Assembly: GCA_021464245.1 (NCBI GenBank)
Contig: JADCRB010000016.1
Coordinates: 11,776,647-11,840,646, forward strand
Direction: 5' to 3'
Origin: Carallia brachiata
Taxonomy: Eukaryota > Streptophyta > Magnoliopsida > Malpighiales > Rhizophoraceae
Length of the DNA stretch: 64,000 nucleotides
The notes below the pieces were generated by a model that worked only from the letters and a program-made list of their open reading frames with translations, made no database searches and was not told where the DNA came from. Positions 32,698-45,252 of this stretch are shown here, piece by piece. Both the position numbers and the translations under genes were made by a program. Each line of letters starts with the position of its first letter. Within the stretch, counting starts at the first letter, position 1.

Positions 32698-32856
32698 TTC
32701 CTGCAAAGCAGAATAAAGAAACCCAGTTTAAGTTTCGGTGGAAAAATGCAAACATTGTAGACTTAATGATGATGGGTTTTAGCTTACAACAGCCCCAATA
32801 ACTTGCACTAGGGGAAACAAGAGAAGAATGTAAAGAAGATGTTGACGGTAGGACCA

Positions 32857-32864
32857 TTTTTATA
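32857..32864 (-). promoter_or_regulatory. TATA box of the expansin gene
   Basis: TATAAAAA on the minus strand, about 160 bp upstream of the ATG. A start about 30 bp downstream would give a leader of roughly 45 bases before the GTAAGC donor at 32782-32787. Confidence 0.6.
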
Positions 32865-33030
32865 GATGTGATCAGTGGAGGTTCAACTGCCAAAAGGAGG
32901 GGTAAACAATGAAAGTAATGTGCTGATGTTGCCAAGTCTAATGCCCACTCTATTAAAAAGGTTTGAAAAGGTATATTTGACATTTACCATGCCTAGTCTT
33001 TTATGTAGTTGTCACATTGCCAAAATTCTT

Positions 33031-33162
33031 TTTTTCTATGTTTTTTGGAGGGTTAAACTCATACAAAAGGGAAGGGAGAGTGATAGTGAAAGTCGAATTC
33101 CCGACTATACTTTTGGCCAATAAAGTCGGTGACTACTTGAGCTAATACTAAGGGTCACTCTG
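33031..33162 (-). mobile_element. tRNA-derived SINE (family D) upstream of the expansin
   Basis: Read on the minus strand: TTAGCTCAAGTAGTCACC resembles an A box, GGGAATTCGACTTTC resembles a B box, and an A-rich end corresponds to the T tract at 33030-33036. Similar 10-bp sequences CAAAATTCTT (33021-33030) and TCAAATTCTT (33163-33172) flank it and may be the target duplication. Confidence 0.55.
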
Positions 33163-36100
33163 TCAAATTCTTGACATGGAAAATTCTTAAAAAGAATGGT
33201 TTAAATAGAAGGAAGGAACATTTCTTTTTAGGAAAGCATCGTGTTAGCAAATGACTCCTTTTGAACTCTGTTAAAGCATTATCCCTTCTGGTTGACATCA
33301 TTTATGTGTCACATTGAAGCTAAAATTGCGTCATGCTTTTGTGAAACAGCCCGGATACACGTCCCTGTTGGCCTACCATTTGTGCTTATAGTACTTGCAA
33401 CACCTAAATAAACAACTTTGTTAGCCCGAGGAACAATAAAACATGAATGGACCTTTCACGAAAGTTACAAAAGATCAGAAGAAAAGATTAAAGAGAAGAA
33501 GAAGAAGCTGTAAAGATTCCGCCGACCAAGTCTATCAGAATAATATACTTAACAAAGAAGAGATGCCACCATCAGACATAATCAGTTTAGTGGTGATTTA
33601 GTGTGTTTTTCCTTACATTGAGTTAGGGTTGAGTTTTCTTGTTGTCTCCTACCGCCAAATAAAAAGAGAGTTATGTTGAGAATGCAGTGTTAAGTTTCAA
33701 ACTCGCTAATATTGCGATTATCATGTGGAGGCCCACTAGTGTCTACTAATATTCCAGTAAACTTTTACAATTGAAATTAGTCTGCAACAAAAATGTTAGT
33801 GAAATCTCCTAATTTTTTCCCGAAGACATTGAAAAGAAGAATCTCTTAGCGTACGTGCTGTTGTCCCAATTTGATTTTTTCTTGTTTTCTCATTCACTTT
33901 ATCAATCTTAGCTGTCTCCACCTGACTAGTCTTCATGGCTGCATGCTGCAACTCTTCTTTAAAAAATGCAAAACTTACTTAGTCTTTACAGCTTACAACT
34001 GTAATTGAGCTTTAATTAATTCTCTTAGAATATTACAGATAAAGCTGTATAAAATATCTAAATCATCAAAGCAGATTTTTCTTCACAAGTCCAATTTTAA
34101 ATGTACACAATTTTACCCTTATTTTTAACCAAAAAACAAAAGAACAATTTTTGCAAGTTGAAATTTTAAGATATCCAAGCCTTATTAAGGTTATGTCAAG
34201 CCCTTCTTCCAAGTCTATCTGTGTCCTTTTCTATTTTCTTTATAATTATTACTTTAAAATTATTGCTGTTGTTGCCAACTCTTATGCGTGTGCATAGACA
34301 TTAGCATATATGCGGTCAAGCTTGATGCAGAATCTTCCTGCATTATTAGGAAAACAAATCGATTTTTTGAAATAAGCTTAAATAATATATTTTTCATTAT
34401 GTCCTTAGTTTTTGAGGGCACTAACTGAAAAGCCAGCAATTTGCTTAGATTACAACAGCAAAATACCAAAGATGATGCAAGCAGCACAGCAGTAACAAAC
34501 CAAGTACATGAACCATATCCACTAGTAGCAAATTGACAACAAATTAGTTACTGTTGTCACTGTTGTCTAGGCAAAGTATTTCTTCTTCTTTTTTTTTTTT
34601 TTTGGTTGACCCACTTCATGTTTCACATCTTTAATTAAAACAACTATATCTTACAACTAACTTAATTCACACAAAATAAAATAACGAGAATAAATTTACA
34701 TAAGCAACCCCAACTGAATTTCAGATTGAGATTTTATTGTTTTGTTATTATCATCGTCATGTATGCCATCTTTCTATGGATAGACTGCTTAGTCTCCATC
34801 AAATTGCAATTCATTGTCTCTCTGAACAGAGCTATCGTAGCTCATACAAGGTTAATTATAATTAAGTCATGCTCCATAAACGGACAACAATTTAATTATA
34901 TCTTCCTTGTCATGAAGTTTTAACACCTATGAAAACAACAAAACCACCGCCAAAAAACAAGTTCATATTGGGAAAGAAGGCATAAACTTGCCCCACAAAA
35001 GATGCAAAATGTCCTAGCGAACAATCATAATGTTTCAGAGCATGTTATGAGATAGAGATAAAATAGTTGAGGTCTATACAGCAAAGTTGCACATGGGATC
35101 ACATGGCCACTAATTCTAGCTGTAGAATAAGATGAAAAGTTCAGCCTATTGGCCTAATTCAGACACCTTAACAGGTACAAAAGGTCCCACGCTCATCCAA
35201 AACATTTTTCCAAGGCAAAAGGTTATCTTTCAAAGCCTAATTCTTTTTGCTTTTTTTTTTCTTTTTTTGAGCAAAAGTTTAGTTATGAAGAAGTTGTCCT
35301 AGTCCAAGATTAGCAAAAGTCACGGATTTCAATGAGGACATATGTTAAACTTTTATATCGCCTACAAAGAAAGACTATCAGCAATACTCAAAATCTCAAT
35401 CTTTTCAAACAAATAATAAAAATTTTACCAACTGAACCAGCATTCATCAGCTTTACAGCCTAATTCTAAGCCACCATGCTAAAGGAACCTTTTTTTTTTT
35501 GTTCTTTTGGTCTAATGCTAAAGTAACTTTACTAGTAGAGTTTTACAACCACTGGTATGGATCATGAAGAGCCCACTGGGTTTTCCTCTAGGCTTTTCCC
35601 ATTAGCCACACACAGTTGAAGCCAACAATGCTTTAATAACTTTAAGGGGTCACAGCAAGTGGATAAAACCAAGCCAAAAAAAGAGAGAGTTCCTGTTATA
35701 GGCATGGCAAGCACTAAAACCAGAAAGGAGCAGAAAAGAAATAGTTGGACATCATTTGCTTAGACTGATCGCTTGAATGCAGCCCAAGTGCAACTGAGCT
35801 ATTCATTTTCCAAAGCAACACCCCAAAGGTAAAATATTACGTACAAAGACTGCCTCAACTCAACTTCCCAATTACAGTAACTATGCCATCATGAAGCTGC
35901 ATTCGCATAGTCCTCATGCTAACAACAGAATATCATGAAAATTTTGAGAGAATTTTTTTGTCCCAACAGTTTACTGCATTGCTGAGCCTGACAGAAAACA
36001 AGCACTTTGATCATATAACGAACAAACGTTCCCCGCAAATTGAGAAAGTTCTCAGCTCACACAAATGGCAATATTATAGTTCACTATGCTTGGCCTCCTA

Positions 36101-36474
36101 GTACGAAACAGCTACTTATGAAATGGCCGGCTCTTTGTAACCACCAATGTCAGTGCATAATAGTTTTCGGAATGTAACAAAAGTACTAAGAAAGAGAATC
36201 ATATGGACCAGAATGAACGTGGGTTGCAGATCATATGTCGAACGAGTGGCATACGAGGGTTCCAAACTCCAAATAAAAAAGAGAACCAAGTTGATCTTGA
36301 AGTTCAGCAGCCCTAAATTTTCAAATGCGCTTGAAAGTTGATTACATACAAGCAATTACTGAGTAGACAATTGATGTCGAAGTTTACCCCTAAATGTGAA
36401 ATGCCTTTTAAGACGATCGGTTATTGAAAGACTACTGCTTCTCCGTTGGTGGGCTGCCCGATGCCAGTTTCTTC
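33163..36474. other. intergenic DNA between the expansin and RING genes
   Basis: About 3.3 kb without a credible coding region on either strand. It has many short T or A runs but no repeat or element I can define. The part from about 36470 down toward 36100 is the probable 3' UTR of the RING gene, which is read on the minus strand. Confidence 0.55.
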
Positions 36475-38203
36475 TTAATCTATGCTTAAGACTAGTAGGG
36501 GCCCATCATTACTGTGACTTCCCAGGGCATCAGATATAACCACCCCTCTATTTCTATGAATGGATCTTAGTGCCATTTGCAAGGGTTCTGGTACTGAGGG
36601 GGATTCTTCAATGACATCAACAGTCTTCAAGCACAAGGGGCACGGAGGGTCATGTGTAAGAGCCTTTGGAGTTGCTTGTTCCAAGCATTCAGCATGAAAC
36701 ACATGTCTGCAGGCTAGTACACTAGCAATTGGCATATCCCCACCTCTCATGATTCGATGTGAACTCCAAGGCGACTTCTGCCTCAAAAGCTTTCCACAAA
36801 CTTCACACTTTTGATCAAATGCTGGACCACCAGGTGACCTTAAGCTCTCTGCATCCAGGTGCTCTGCTAAGTCAAACCTTTCTCCATCAAAGCTCAGATC
36901 ATAACTGCTAGCATTGCTCCATCTAAAGCCATCCCTTCTAGAGCTTGCACTAGGTTCTGGTGAAGTCTCGACTTTTGGAGATCGGTGATACTCTTATGGA
37001 ACTTATAATCACTTCTGGACCGATTATGAGGCCAAGAAAGTGGTGATATCCTATCCTCACCTGGGGTCAACCCACCAAAACTGCTGATTTCGGCATCATC
37101 AAAAGTTTCACAATCTGACGCAGGGTTGCGAAATACTAGTGGATACACAGCTTTCGACATGTAAGGGCGTCGGCTTGAAAAGTTGTGACCAGTTAAAGTG
37201 AATGGCCGCTTGCTGGTTGATTCCAAGTTGCTAAAGCCAGAGAGTGAGGATGGAGACCCAAAACTTGGGGACCTGCCAGCAAATTGTCTCTGAAACAAAA
37301 CAACCACAAAGCAAAAATGTTAATAGATAATTTATGGCCAATGCTACCAGACAGGAAGTTGCTACAAAGTTACCTCTGTGGAGAAAGGAAAACAAGCAGC
37401 CTGCGATGTTGGTCCTGTTGATTGAATATGTGTTATATGTATTGGAGATGCAAAAAACTAATAAGCTGTTACAGACCTTTATCATAAAATCAGGATGGGT
37501 ACAACATGGCCATACAAGACAAAAAGTAAAATAACATGACTCGCAAATTTCACTAGCTTCAAGGACATCCACACATGAGCAACTGTGCACAACATGCAGA
37601 CACACAATACTCTTTTTTGGGTTGGGGGGAGGAGGGAGGTAGGAGAGGAATGTCCTTTTTATTCTAGGACTGGTGTCTGGTCCATTGCAATCTAAGAAGT
37701 ACAATACAATTTATGCAGAGATACAATTCATACTTCGAGCTGCGAACAAGAGGTATTTACAGGCAAAGGCTGACGGGTAAACTAAATTCTGTATGTCCAA
37801 TCAGAGAAGAATTAAATACCTCCTGCTTCAGAGGCATGAAGCTCGTCTCGATTGAAGTTTTGCACAGGCGTAGTCCACTGGGATTGCTGAACATTGTCGG
37901 GCAGGTTATCAGAATAAGAGAGAACACCATCAGAGACAGAATGGTGATGGTCGGCGCATCGTTCACTTCCTAACCAAATCCTGCTTCCCTACTCTCTGGG
38001 GAAAATGATGAATCATGAACACCTTGAGGCCTGTGTGATAAACCATCTGAATGTAACCTACAATCCCACGTCCTCAAAGGAGGAGGTGAGAAACTAGAAT
38101 TCATCCGCCAACGCGGTTCAACATGATTATTGGAAGAGTCCCTACCACCAGCAGGTGACTTCCCTCCATGTGGCCCAGCGGCCACACAACAAAGTGCACC
38201 CGT
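36475..38203 (-). CDS. C-terminal RING-type zinc finger protein, frame interrupted
   Basis: A plant protein family with a Ser-rich body and a RING domain at the C-terminus (probable E3 ubiquitin ligase). The RING reads KCEVCGKLL, then SVLACRHVFHAECLEQ and CPLCLK (36600-36830), and the stop is TAA 36475-36477. Exon 36475-37289 follows a TTTCAG acceptor; another exon ends at the donor GGAG|GTATTT (37820) and reaches to about 38203. Two one-base losses break it: CCAAAAGTCGAG (about 36977), between HKSITDLQK and VETSPEPSASS, and GGGAAGCAGG (about 37985), between SSFSPESRE and SRIWLGSE. The expected MGALCCVAA start has ACG at 38201-38203, and the junction to the RING exon is out of phase. The upstream part of the gene, including any leader exon, is unresolved. 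Confidence 0.65.
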
Positions 38204-39760
38204 GTTAGCTATTTTCTATCAGAAAACAGTAATGGTGTACTTTGTCTAGCTACACAGATCAATGGGTGAAAGAAGCTTTGCATGCCCAAAGATAGACACT
38301 ACATCGGATAAAATGGAATCAATAGTCTTGAAAACTGCAAGCGAGCATTGCCAGAACAAATAAAACCCAAAAACCCAGATGGGGACAGCTGCTCAGTGTT
38401 TTGAACATCACACAAGAGGCCTACTATACTCCCAGCTGCCAATATGTTACAGAAAATAGCAACCCAAATTTTAATTTCTTGGATGGGTTTTAACCAAAAA
38501 TTGTGCTCTCCAACACCAAATTCTAAATTGTATCTACATGAAGTCGACACTCCACTGCCATTATCGAAATGTACCAGTTTAACAATCTCCCCTGAGAAAG
38601 AAGTCACTCAAGGCCGAAATGAACGAGTATATGAATTTATCCTTTAGAATAATCACCAAGAGGAAACGATATCAGCATCTCATTCAGATAGTACCTACCA
38701 ATGTATAACAAATAGATAAATGATATCAGATCACGGGACACCAATGAGGCAGGGAGGAAAAAGAACAGCTAACAAACTTTATGACATTAAATGGAAGTAC
38801 GAAGACTGTATGAATGAGAAAAATTTTAGTACTAAACCTAAGACTAGAATAGACATCTATGCTTTTCTTTGGGCATTAACACAAATGCACTGCCAGTTTG
38901 CATACTCGTCTTGAATGTCATGTACATTCGATTGCAAATTGTCCAATCAAATCATGGGCTCTTCATTTAAGAAATTAAGAACTTAAAATTGCAGGATTGT
39001 AAAGGAATGATGCTGAAAAATCACACTGATCACTTGAATAATTTCAAAGATAAGAATCATCACTGAAAATAAAGTAGCAAACAGACAAGTATAATCATGT
39101 TTAAATCGTCAAAGTGACCTATGATCATCTTCTACAGTCATTCTGTGTAAAGCACATACTAATTACGCATTCAAACAACAAAACTTTTCCAAAATCATCA
39201 GCTTCCATTAGAAGCCAAAATTACCAATCTTTCTACTAACAAATTTTCCTAAAAAGAAACTAAGCCAGAAAGGCAAATCCTTTCAAACCCATAAACATTT
39301 CCCTTGAAAACCAGTCAACAGACTCTAAACCATAATTAAACCACAATTGAAAAACATACCCACCAAAAATTAAGCACGAAATGAGAACACCCCAAATAAA
39401 CCAGTACAACTAGAAATCATACACACAAGAATCATCCACACCCACAATTGAAAAAACAGAAAAAAGCCCAGAAACCCTTTACACTCCAAAACCCCGAATA
39501 CACTCTTATTTTAATTTCATATCAACAACAAGATAAACTCTTCAAAAAAAAAAAAAAAAAGACAACTTTTCATAAATTACAAATGGGTCAAGAGAGAAAG
39601 CACCATAAATGGCAGAAAATGGGATTTGTAAGCATTCGACAAATTGGGGTTCCGAGGTTGTAAAGAAACAAAGAGAAATTAACGAAGCCCCAGAATTTTT
39701 GGGGCTTCAATGCAGGAAACTGATGTGTACGTTGCGCCTGTGTGCACTATAATTATATTG
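38204..39760 (-). other. probable leader and leader intron of the RING gene
   Basis: No convincing coding sequence is present. Near 39600-39760 the minus strand has a pyrimidine-rich, 5' UTR-like stretch, including a 9-bp hairpin (39684-39692/39700-39708). I infer a long leader intron between there and the first coding exon; the donor was not identified. Confidence 0.35.
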
Positions 39761-42700
39761 AAAATAAAAGATTCTCCTTTGGGGAGAGAAAAGAAAAGGC
39801 TGACATAGAAAATGCTAAAAGTAGGAGTTTGACAGGGATGGGCATAAGATTGTGTTATTACCGTCGGGATTATTAAAAAAGAACTATCTGTTCAGTTATT
39901 ATTGGACATGAGATGAACAGTTGTAGATTACTCTGAATAGCGTATGATCCCGTTGTCCGACAAACCTCCCACGTTTTCTTTTTTAGTCCAGCAAAACTCT
40001 GACAGATTTTTCTTTCAACAGTCATACACCGTATAAAATTTATTTATAATTTTTTATGAATTGATTTTTTTATGATATGACGAATAATTTTTTGTAATTT
40101 TACTTATATTTTTAAAATTAAATTTAATGTAAATTTATTGTTATTTTAAAATTTTAATTAATTTAATTTTATATACATGAAGAAATTTTCATAATATTTA
40201 TTTTTATTATTTTTTCTCTAATAAATCTTTAATTTTTTTTAATGTTGAGCATTAATTCAAATAATTATCAATTTTATTGATTAAAAGTGTCGTCAATAGT
40301 TTAACTACCAAGACATCTTCTCTTCTCCCTAAAAGCACCTCTCTCATATTTCTTTCTTTTTTATTTTAAATTTTTGGTTAACTAATGTTAGTTAGGTGTT
40401 TTTACAGTTTGATTAATTGAACTAAACTTATATAACTGTTCTTTAATTGAAATTTTTTAGTTATGCAAATTAAAGATTGTTCCTGAACTAAAAATTTGAT
40501 TAACTGAAAATTTCAATTTGATTTTAGTTAACTATTCAGTTAACTGAATTTAATAAAAAAAAATTTAAAATTTTAATCTAAATGTAAAAAAATATTTTTA
40601 ATATATTTTTTTACCAAAATTATAACTATTATTATATATAAAAAATAAATTAATAATTATTTGAGATATAATAATATTTTATTAACATTTATTTATTAAC
40701 AATTATTATATTAGTAATATTTTTTATTATTAGCAAAAATAAAATATATATGTATAAAACAACATTTCAGTACAGTTCAGTTAATTATAGTTTTTTAATA
40801 TTAAAAATTAAATTTAATTAAAATTTTAATTTTTATTCAATTCGATTAACTGATTATAAAATAAATTTAATTAATTAAAAATTCATTTCAATTCAATTAA
40901 AAATTGCAACTTAACCGAAATTTACAGTTTTTTTTTACACCCGTAGTTGCGTCAGCTTTCCGATTTGATTTGATTTCATTGCCGCGTCGATGGTCGAGGC
41001 TGAATTAAATTATTATAATTATTTATAAAGTAAAAGTTTTAGTTATATAAAATTAAAAATTATTTTTAAATTGAAATTTTGGTTAATTAAAGTTCGTTTA
41101 ATTAAAAATTTTGATTTGATTTTAGTTAATTATTTGGTTAATTAAATTTAATAATAAAAAAATTTTAAACTATAATCTAAATGTAAAAAAATATTTTTGA
41201 TATATTTTTTAAAATTTGTAATCTTTTTTTATTATTAAAAAACTCTATATATGTATACATATATATACACACACAATAACACTTTGCTTCGATTAGGTTA
41301 ATTATAGGTTTTTAATATTAGAAACTGAAGGTAAATTAAAAATTTTAATTTTTATTCAGTTTGATTAATTAATTATTAACTGGATTAAATTATTATCATT
41401 ATTTTAAATTAAAATTTTTAGTTATACAAAATTAAAAATTATTCTCAAATTGAAATTTTGGTTAATTAAAATCCTTTTAATTAAAAATTTCGATTTGATT
41501 TTAGTTAACTGTTTGGTTAATTGAATTTAATAACCAAAAAAATTTTAAATTATAATCTAAATGTAAAAAATATTTTTGATATATATTTTTTAAAATTAGT
41601 AATCTTTTTTTATTATTAAAAAACTATATATATATACGTATATATACACACACAATAACACTTTGCTTCGATTAGGTTAATTCCAGGTTTTTAATATTAG
41701 AAATTGAAGGTAAATTGAAAATTTTAGTTTTTATTTAGTTTGATTATCAAATCTATTTGGTTAACTGAAATTTCGATTCTTTTGAATACACATAATATTA
41801 GTGTCCTCATTGCACTTTTTATAGTTAAAAATTCAAAGGGGTATATTGCGTAAGATTATGTAAAAGAGGATACTATGAAATAGAATTGTAAGTAATTATT
41901 GTATAGTTTTCATGACCAATTTTGAATACACCGAGCAAGCCTCTCTTGTTCATTGAAATTCACCTTTCCAAAGACCTCTTTCAAGTTAATATAGTAGAAT
42001 TGAACCGCCCTCATGCTGGATAATATCTCTCTCTCTTTTTTTTTTTTGTTTGTTCTTTCTTTTTTGCTGTTAATTGTTCCATTCCAGAATTACAAAAAAA
42101 ATAAAAAGAAATAGAATTGTGTTTATAGACACACGCACGTATTGGAGTGCTTCACGTCCAATTCCACGTTACTTTTTTAGATTAAGTTTGCTCGATGACC
42201 GGTTTATACAGTTCGAAGTGTTTCTTTGTTTTTTTTTTTTAATGGTAGTAAAATGAGATAACGGTAACCCAATTTAAGTTTTTTTTTTTTAACAAATAAA
42301 AAAATTTATTGCACGTATATCGATTATTAGATTTTTGAGTTGAGATCATAATAATTTTTGTGTGAATAACTCATTCAACTCTACTCACCATAGGGACCTC
42401 TCACTTGAGCACTGATAGATTCGAGCGGACTTTTCTCAAGCCAATTAAGACGATTATCGAGTTTAAAATTAACCGCACAAGTAGAGTGCGACCTGACATA
42501 ATTAAAGAGGGCGTGCCTCTATACCTAGTTACTAAGACTCAAATTTAAATTACGAGTAAAAAAGACATATCAAATAACTATCAAATTATCACAACACTTG
42601 TGAATAACATAATTTAAATTTGAAACTATAAATTGCTAGTCTGTTCGTTAAATGGTTTATGCTCCTTATCATTAATTGTTGAAGTTAGCTCGGGACCAAT

Positions 42701-43527
42701 AACTGAAAAAATTGAAATTAATTTTCAATCTTCTTGTCGATTGCAAATACTTGTGTTAGTATAAAGTTTGAGACTTATGGGCTGTTTGGTTTTATAAGAA
42801 ACCGAGGGAAAGAACTTGTTTTTTAAGAAAAAAACAATAATTAGTACAATTTTTTTATCACTTTTTTCTTATTTATCTCAATAATTTATTTTTTTGATAA
42901 TTTTTATCTGATAATTTTTTTATTATTTTTTTCTCACCTATTTCTCATCTATTTAAATATCTTATTATTTTCATAACTTTTTATCTTTTTTTTCATATTT
43001 TATTTATCATTACTTTCTTTTTAACTTATCTCTTATTTCTTTTTATCCAAATAAGTTTCTTCCCTACCTCTTTCTTCAAACTTGAAATTCCTACCCTACT
43101 ATTCATCAATCATTAATGCACGAGCGGCTACATTATCCGAAAACAATATAAACACAAATTTATTAATGGTTTATGATTCCCAATTAAAAGGAATTTGACT
43201 CAACTCAGGACACCTTTTAATCTTACGATTAGACAGAAAGTAATTTTTGTAGAATCAAAACTCTTCGTTAACCAATTATCGTAAGTATTTCCATTATTCT
43301 AGATAATGACTAAGCTAAAATTAAATAACACAAACCTGCATATCTTAAAAAAAAAAAAATAACAACAACAAACATGTAAGATAAAATATAGAGCTCAAAA
43401 CTCAGACATTAAAAACTAATCTCTTACAAAATTATTGCATGTTGGAACCCAAAGATGAAAAAAAAAAAAAAAAGAAAAAAGAAAAAAATCAAATCAAAAA
43501 CAAAAAACACCGGTCTCTAATCTTGTT
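39761..43527. other. AT-rich intergenic DNA with repeats
   Basis: No coding region. It holds the repeated AT-rich family at about 40400-41760 and otherwise low-complexity sequence. The stretch 43330-43520 is A-rich and is the likely 3' end region of the B3 gene. Confidence 0.6.
40425..41760. repeat. AT-rich tandem repeat, ~380-bp period plus a diverged copy
   Basis: AACACTTTGCTTCGATTAGG recurs at about 41278 and 41657, and GATTTTAGTTAA-type sequence at about 41118 and 41499, so two adjacent units of about 380 bp are clear. A more diverged copy at about 40425-40900 shares TTGATTTTAGTTAACTATTC and AATCTAAATGTAAAAAAATATTTTT. Non-coding. Confidence 0.75.
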
Positions 43528-44802
43528 CTAATTGGCCTTGGCCTCCAGCTCTCTGGCTGTTGCTCCAATATTGCCATTCTCCTCTTGGTCTCCACTGGGA
43601 CTTATGTTCAACGCTTCCATGGCTCCCTCCATAGCAGCTTCATGTCCACCGCGGCCTGAACTAGCAGACCCACCACCACCATTATCTTGCTGCTCACGGC
43701 CGGCCCTGTCTCGACGCTTAGCTTCTTCAGAATCCATAACCTTGACCATTGCAAACCAAAGTTCTTCCCCAACTCTAAAAGACCATACTTGCAGAATATC
43801 ATCAACCTTGAGCTTGCTGTTATGGACAACCTCATGCCATGTAGTGGTTATATTATAAGTCTCGCAATTCGATTCCCATCTTCTCAAGGCCATCCCACGC
43901 TTCTCCTTGTAATCAAGTCCTGGCTGCAGTAAATTCAAAGGCACGTACGGCTTTTTATTGCCTTCAGGATTCTTCAGCAATTGTATCTGATCTTCTGTGA
44001 GAAATTTGAGACCCTCTCTCATTTGAGACAATGGCATTGAGAAACGATCATGGTGCCTGCTGTGATCGGTTTCGAACAATTGCTTGATTATCACCAACGT
44101 TATATCAGTTCCACCCTTTTGTTCTATGATCCTCTTCAGGTCTTCAGGCATGGCTGGAGGTGGCTCTAGACCCAATGCTGCAAGATTGAATCTTTTGCTG
44201 TTCTTCTTCGCTTCCTGCTTCTTTTTGGCATTCGATTTCTTTCTATTTTGTTTCTTTTCCACCACTGATTTCCTAGGCCTTTTCGCTTCCTTGTTCTCTG
44301 CTCCTTCTTCTTTGTTGCGGCATTGGCTTACAGGCCTTTTCTTTGTAATTGGTTTCTTTTCCATCACAGATTTCCTTGGCCTTTCCTCTCCCTTCTTCTT
44401 CTCTTCTCCTTCTTCTTCTTTCTTGGGGCATCGGCTTAGAGGCCTTTTAATGCCTTTGTTAGCAGCATCATCAGCATATTTATTGAGAAGCACTGCTTGT
44501 CGGCTAGGAGTCGCCACTGTCTTTTGGGTAATAGGTTTCCCAAGTGGGTTTGCAAATTCACTATTTTCCCCGCTACACAAATACTCCATTTTTGGCTTTG
44601 CAACATGATACCAAACAAAACCCTCCACAACTATTTTGGTGAGCAAATCAGTCACCCTTTCCTCTGCATATTTCCCTTTTTCCGCCTTCTCTTTAACCTT
44701 CATCAAAATTTCATCAAAAGATAACCCTTCATAATCATCAACATCATCGTCAACATCGCTACAAGCAGCAGCAGCAGCAGCAGGATGCCCCATCTCACTC
44801 AC
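43528..44802 (-). CDS. B3 domain protein of the DUF313 type
   Basis: A single-exon protein of 424 residues, probably a nuclear DNA-binding factor. The B3/DUF313-type domain spans about residues 215-355, with the family motifs PPPAMPEDLKRIIEQKGG, the TDxxxxHxRFSMP segment, FLTEDQ, LRRWES, TTTWHEVV and DDILQVWSFRV. The N-terminus is acidic (DVDDDVDDYEG), and residues 119-204 are very Lys-rich and likely contain nuclear localisation signals. That part holds an internal duplication: RP[L/V]S[R/Q]C..KEE and RPRKSV[M/V]EKK each occur twice. The tail from about 365 is Gly/Ser/Glu-rich. ATG 44800-44802 is the first Met; a second ATG three codons later is possible. A TATA box lies upstream. Confidence 0.9.
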   Translation of the reverse strand: MSEMGHPAAAAAACSDVDDDVDDYEGLSFDEILMKVKEKAEKGKYAEERVTDLLTKIVVEGFVWYHVAKPKMEYLCSGENSEFANPLGKPITQKTVATPSRQAVLLNKYADDAANKGIKRPLSRCPKKEEEGEEKKKGEERPRKSVMEKKPITKKRPVSQCRNKEEGAENKEAKRPRKSVVEKKQNRKKSNAKKKQEAKKNSKRFNLAALGLEPPPAMPEDLKRIIEQKGGTDITLVIIKQLFETDHSRHHDRFSMPLSQMREGLKFLTEDQIQLLKNPEGNKKPYVPLNLLQPGLDYKEKRGMALRRWESNCETYNITTTWHEVVHNSKLKVDDILQVWSFRVGEELWFAMVKVMDSEEAKRRDRAGREQQDNGGGGSASSGRGGHEAAMEGAMEALNISPSGDQEENGNIGATARELEAKAN

Positions 44803-44919
44803 TCACTGATTTACTCTGTTTCTTTTCTTAATTGAACAGAGTATTTGAAGAACAATATATGTATAACAGCAAGTCGCCAAGAAACAATAATATGGGACCA
44901 AAAAAGAGGTATTCATAGG

Positions 44920-44927
44920 TATATATA
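44920..44927 (-). promoter_or_regulatory. TATA box of the B3 gene
   Basis: TATATATA in CCCTATATATACC on the minus strand, about 120 bp upstream of the B3 start codon, which would leave a leader of roughly 90 bases. Confidence 0.5.
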
Positions 44928-45018
44928 GGGAGTGCAATGTGGGAGTTTGAGAAGGATGGGGAGTCCTTATTCCAAGTGAATGCAAAATACTTTTGTTATA
45001 TTCGAATTTCAATTGCTT

Positions 45019-45252
45019 ACTGTTTGGGAAGAAAACAAAAATTAATAATTGCTTTAGGTGAAAATTAATCCAAACAGTATTAGGACTTCAATTGCTTGAG
45101 TCACAAGCTTTAATTTCACCACTACATCTTTTATTACTGTTTGGGAAGAAATTAAAAATAAAGATAACAAATTGCCCTTGTTACAAATTGATGCCAATAA
45201 TATTAGGATTTCAATTGGTTCAGTCACAAGCTTCAATTCAGTGTACTTCTTC
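45019..45252. repeat. 117-bp tandem duplication
   Basis: Two imperfect units begin ACTGTTTGGGAAGAAA at 45019 and 45136. Both contain ATATTAGGA(C/T)TTCAATTG and TCACAAGCTT. It lies just upstream of the B3 gene on its promoter side. Confidence 0.7.

Noticed and set aside
37231..37704. 157-codon minus-strand frame within the RING gene
   Set aside because: It crosses the clear TTTCAG acceptor at 37290 and is out of frame with the conserved RING-gene exon; it is mostly intron.
44084..44608. 174-codon + strand frame rich in Phe and Leu
   Set aside because: It is antisense to the Lys/Glu-rich part of the B3 gene, and codon composition there forces an open complement.
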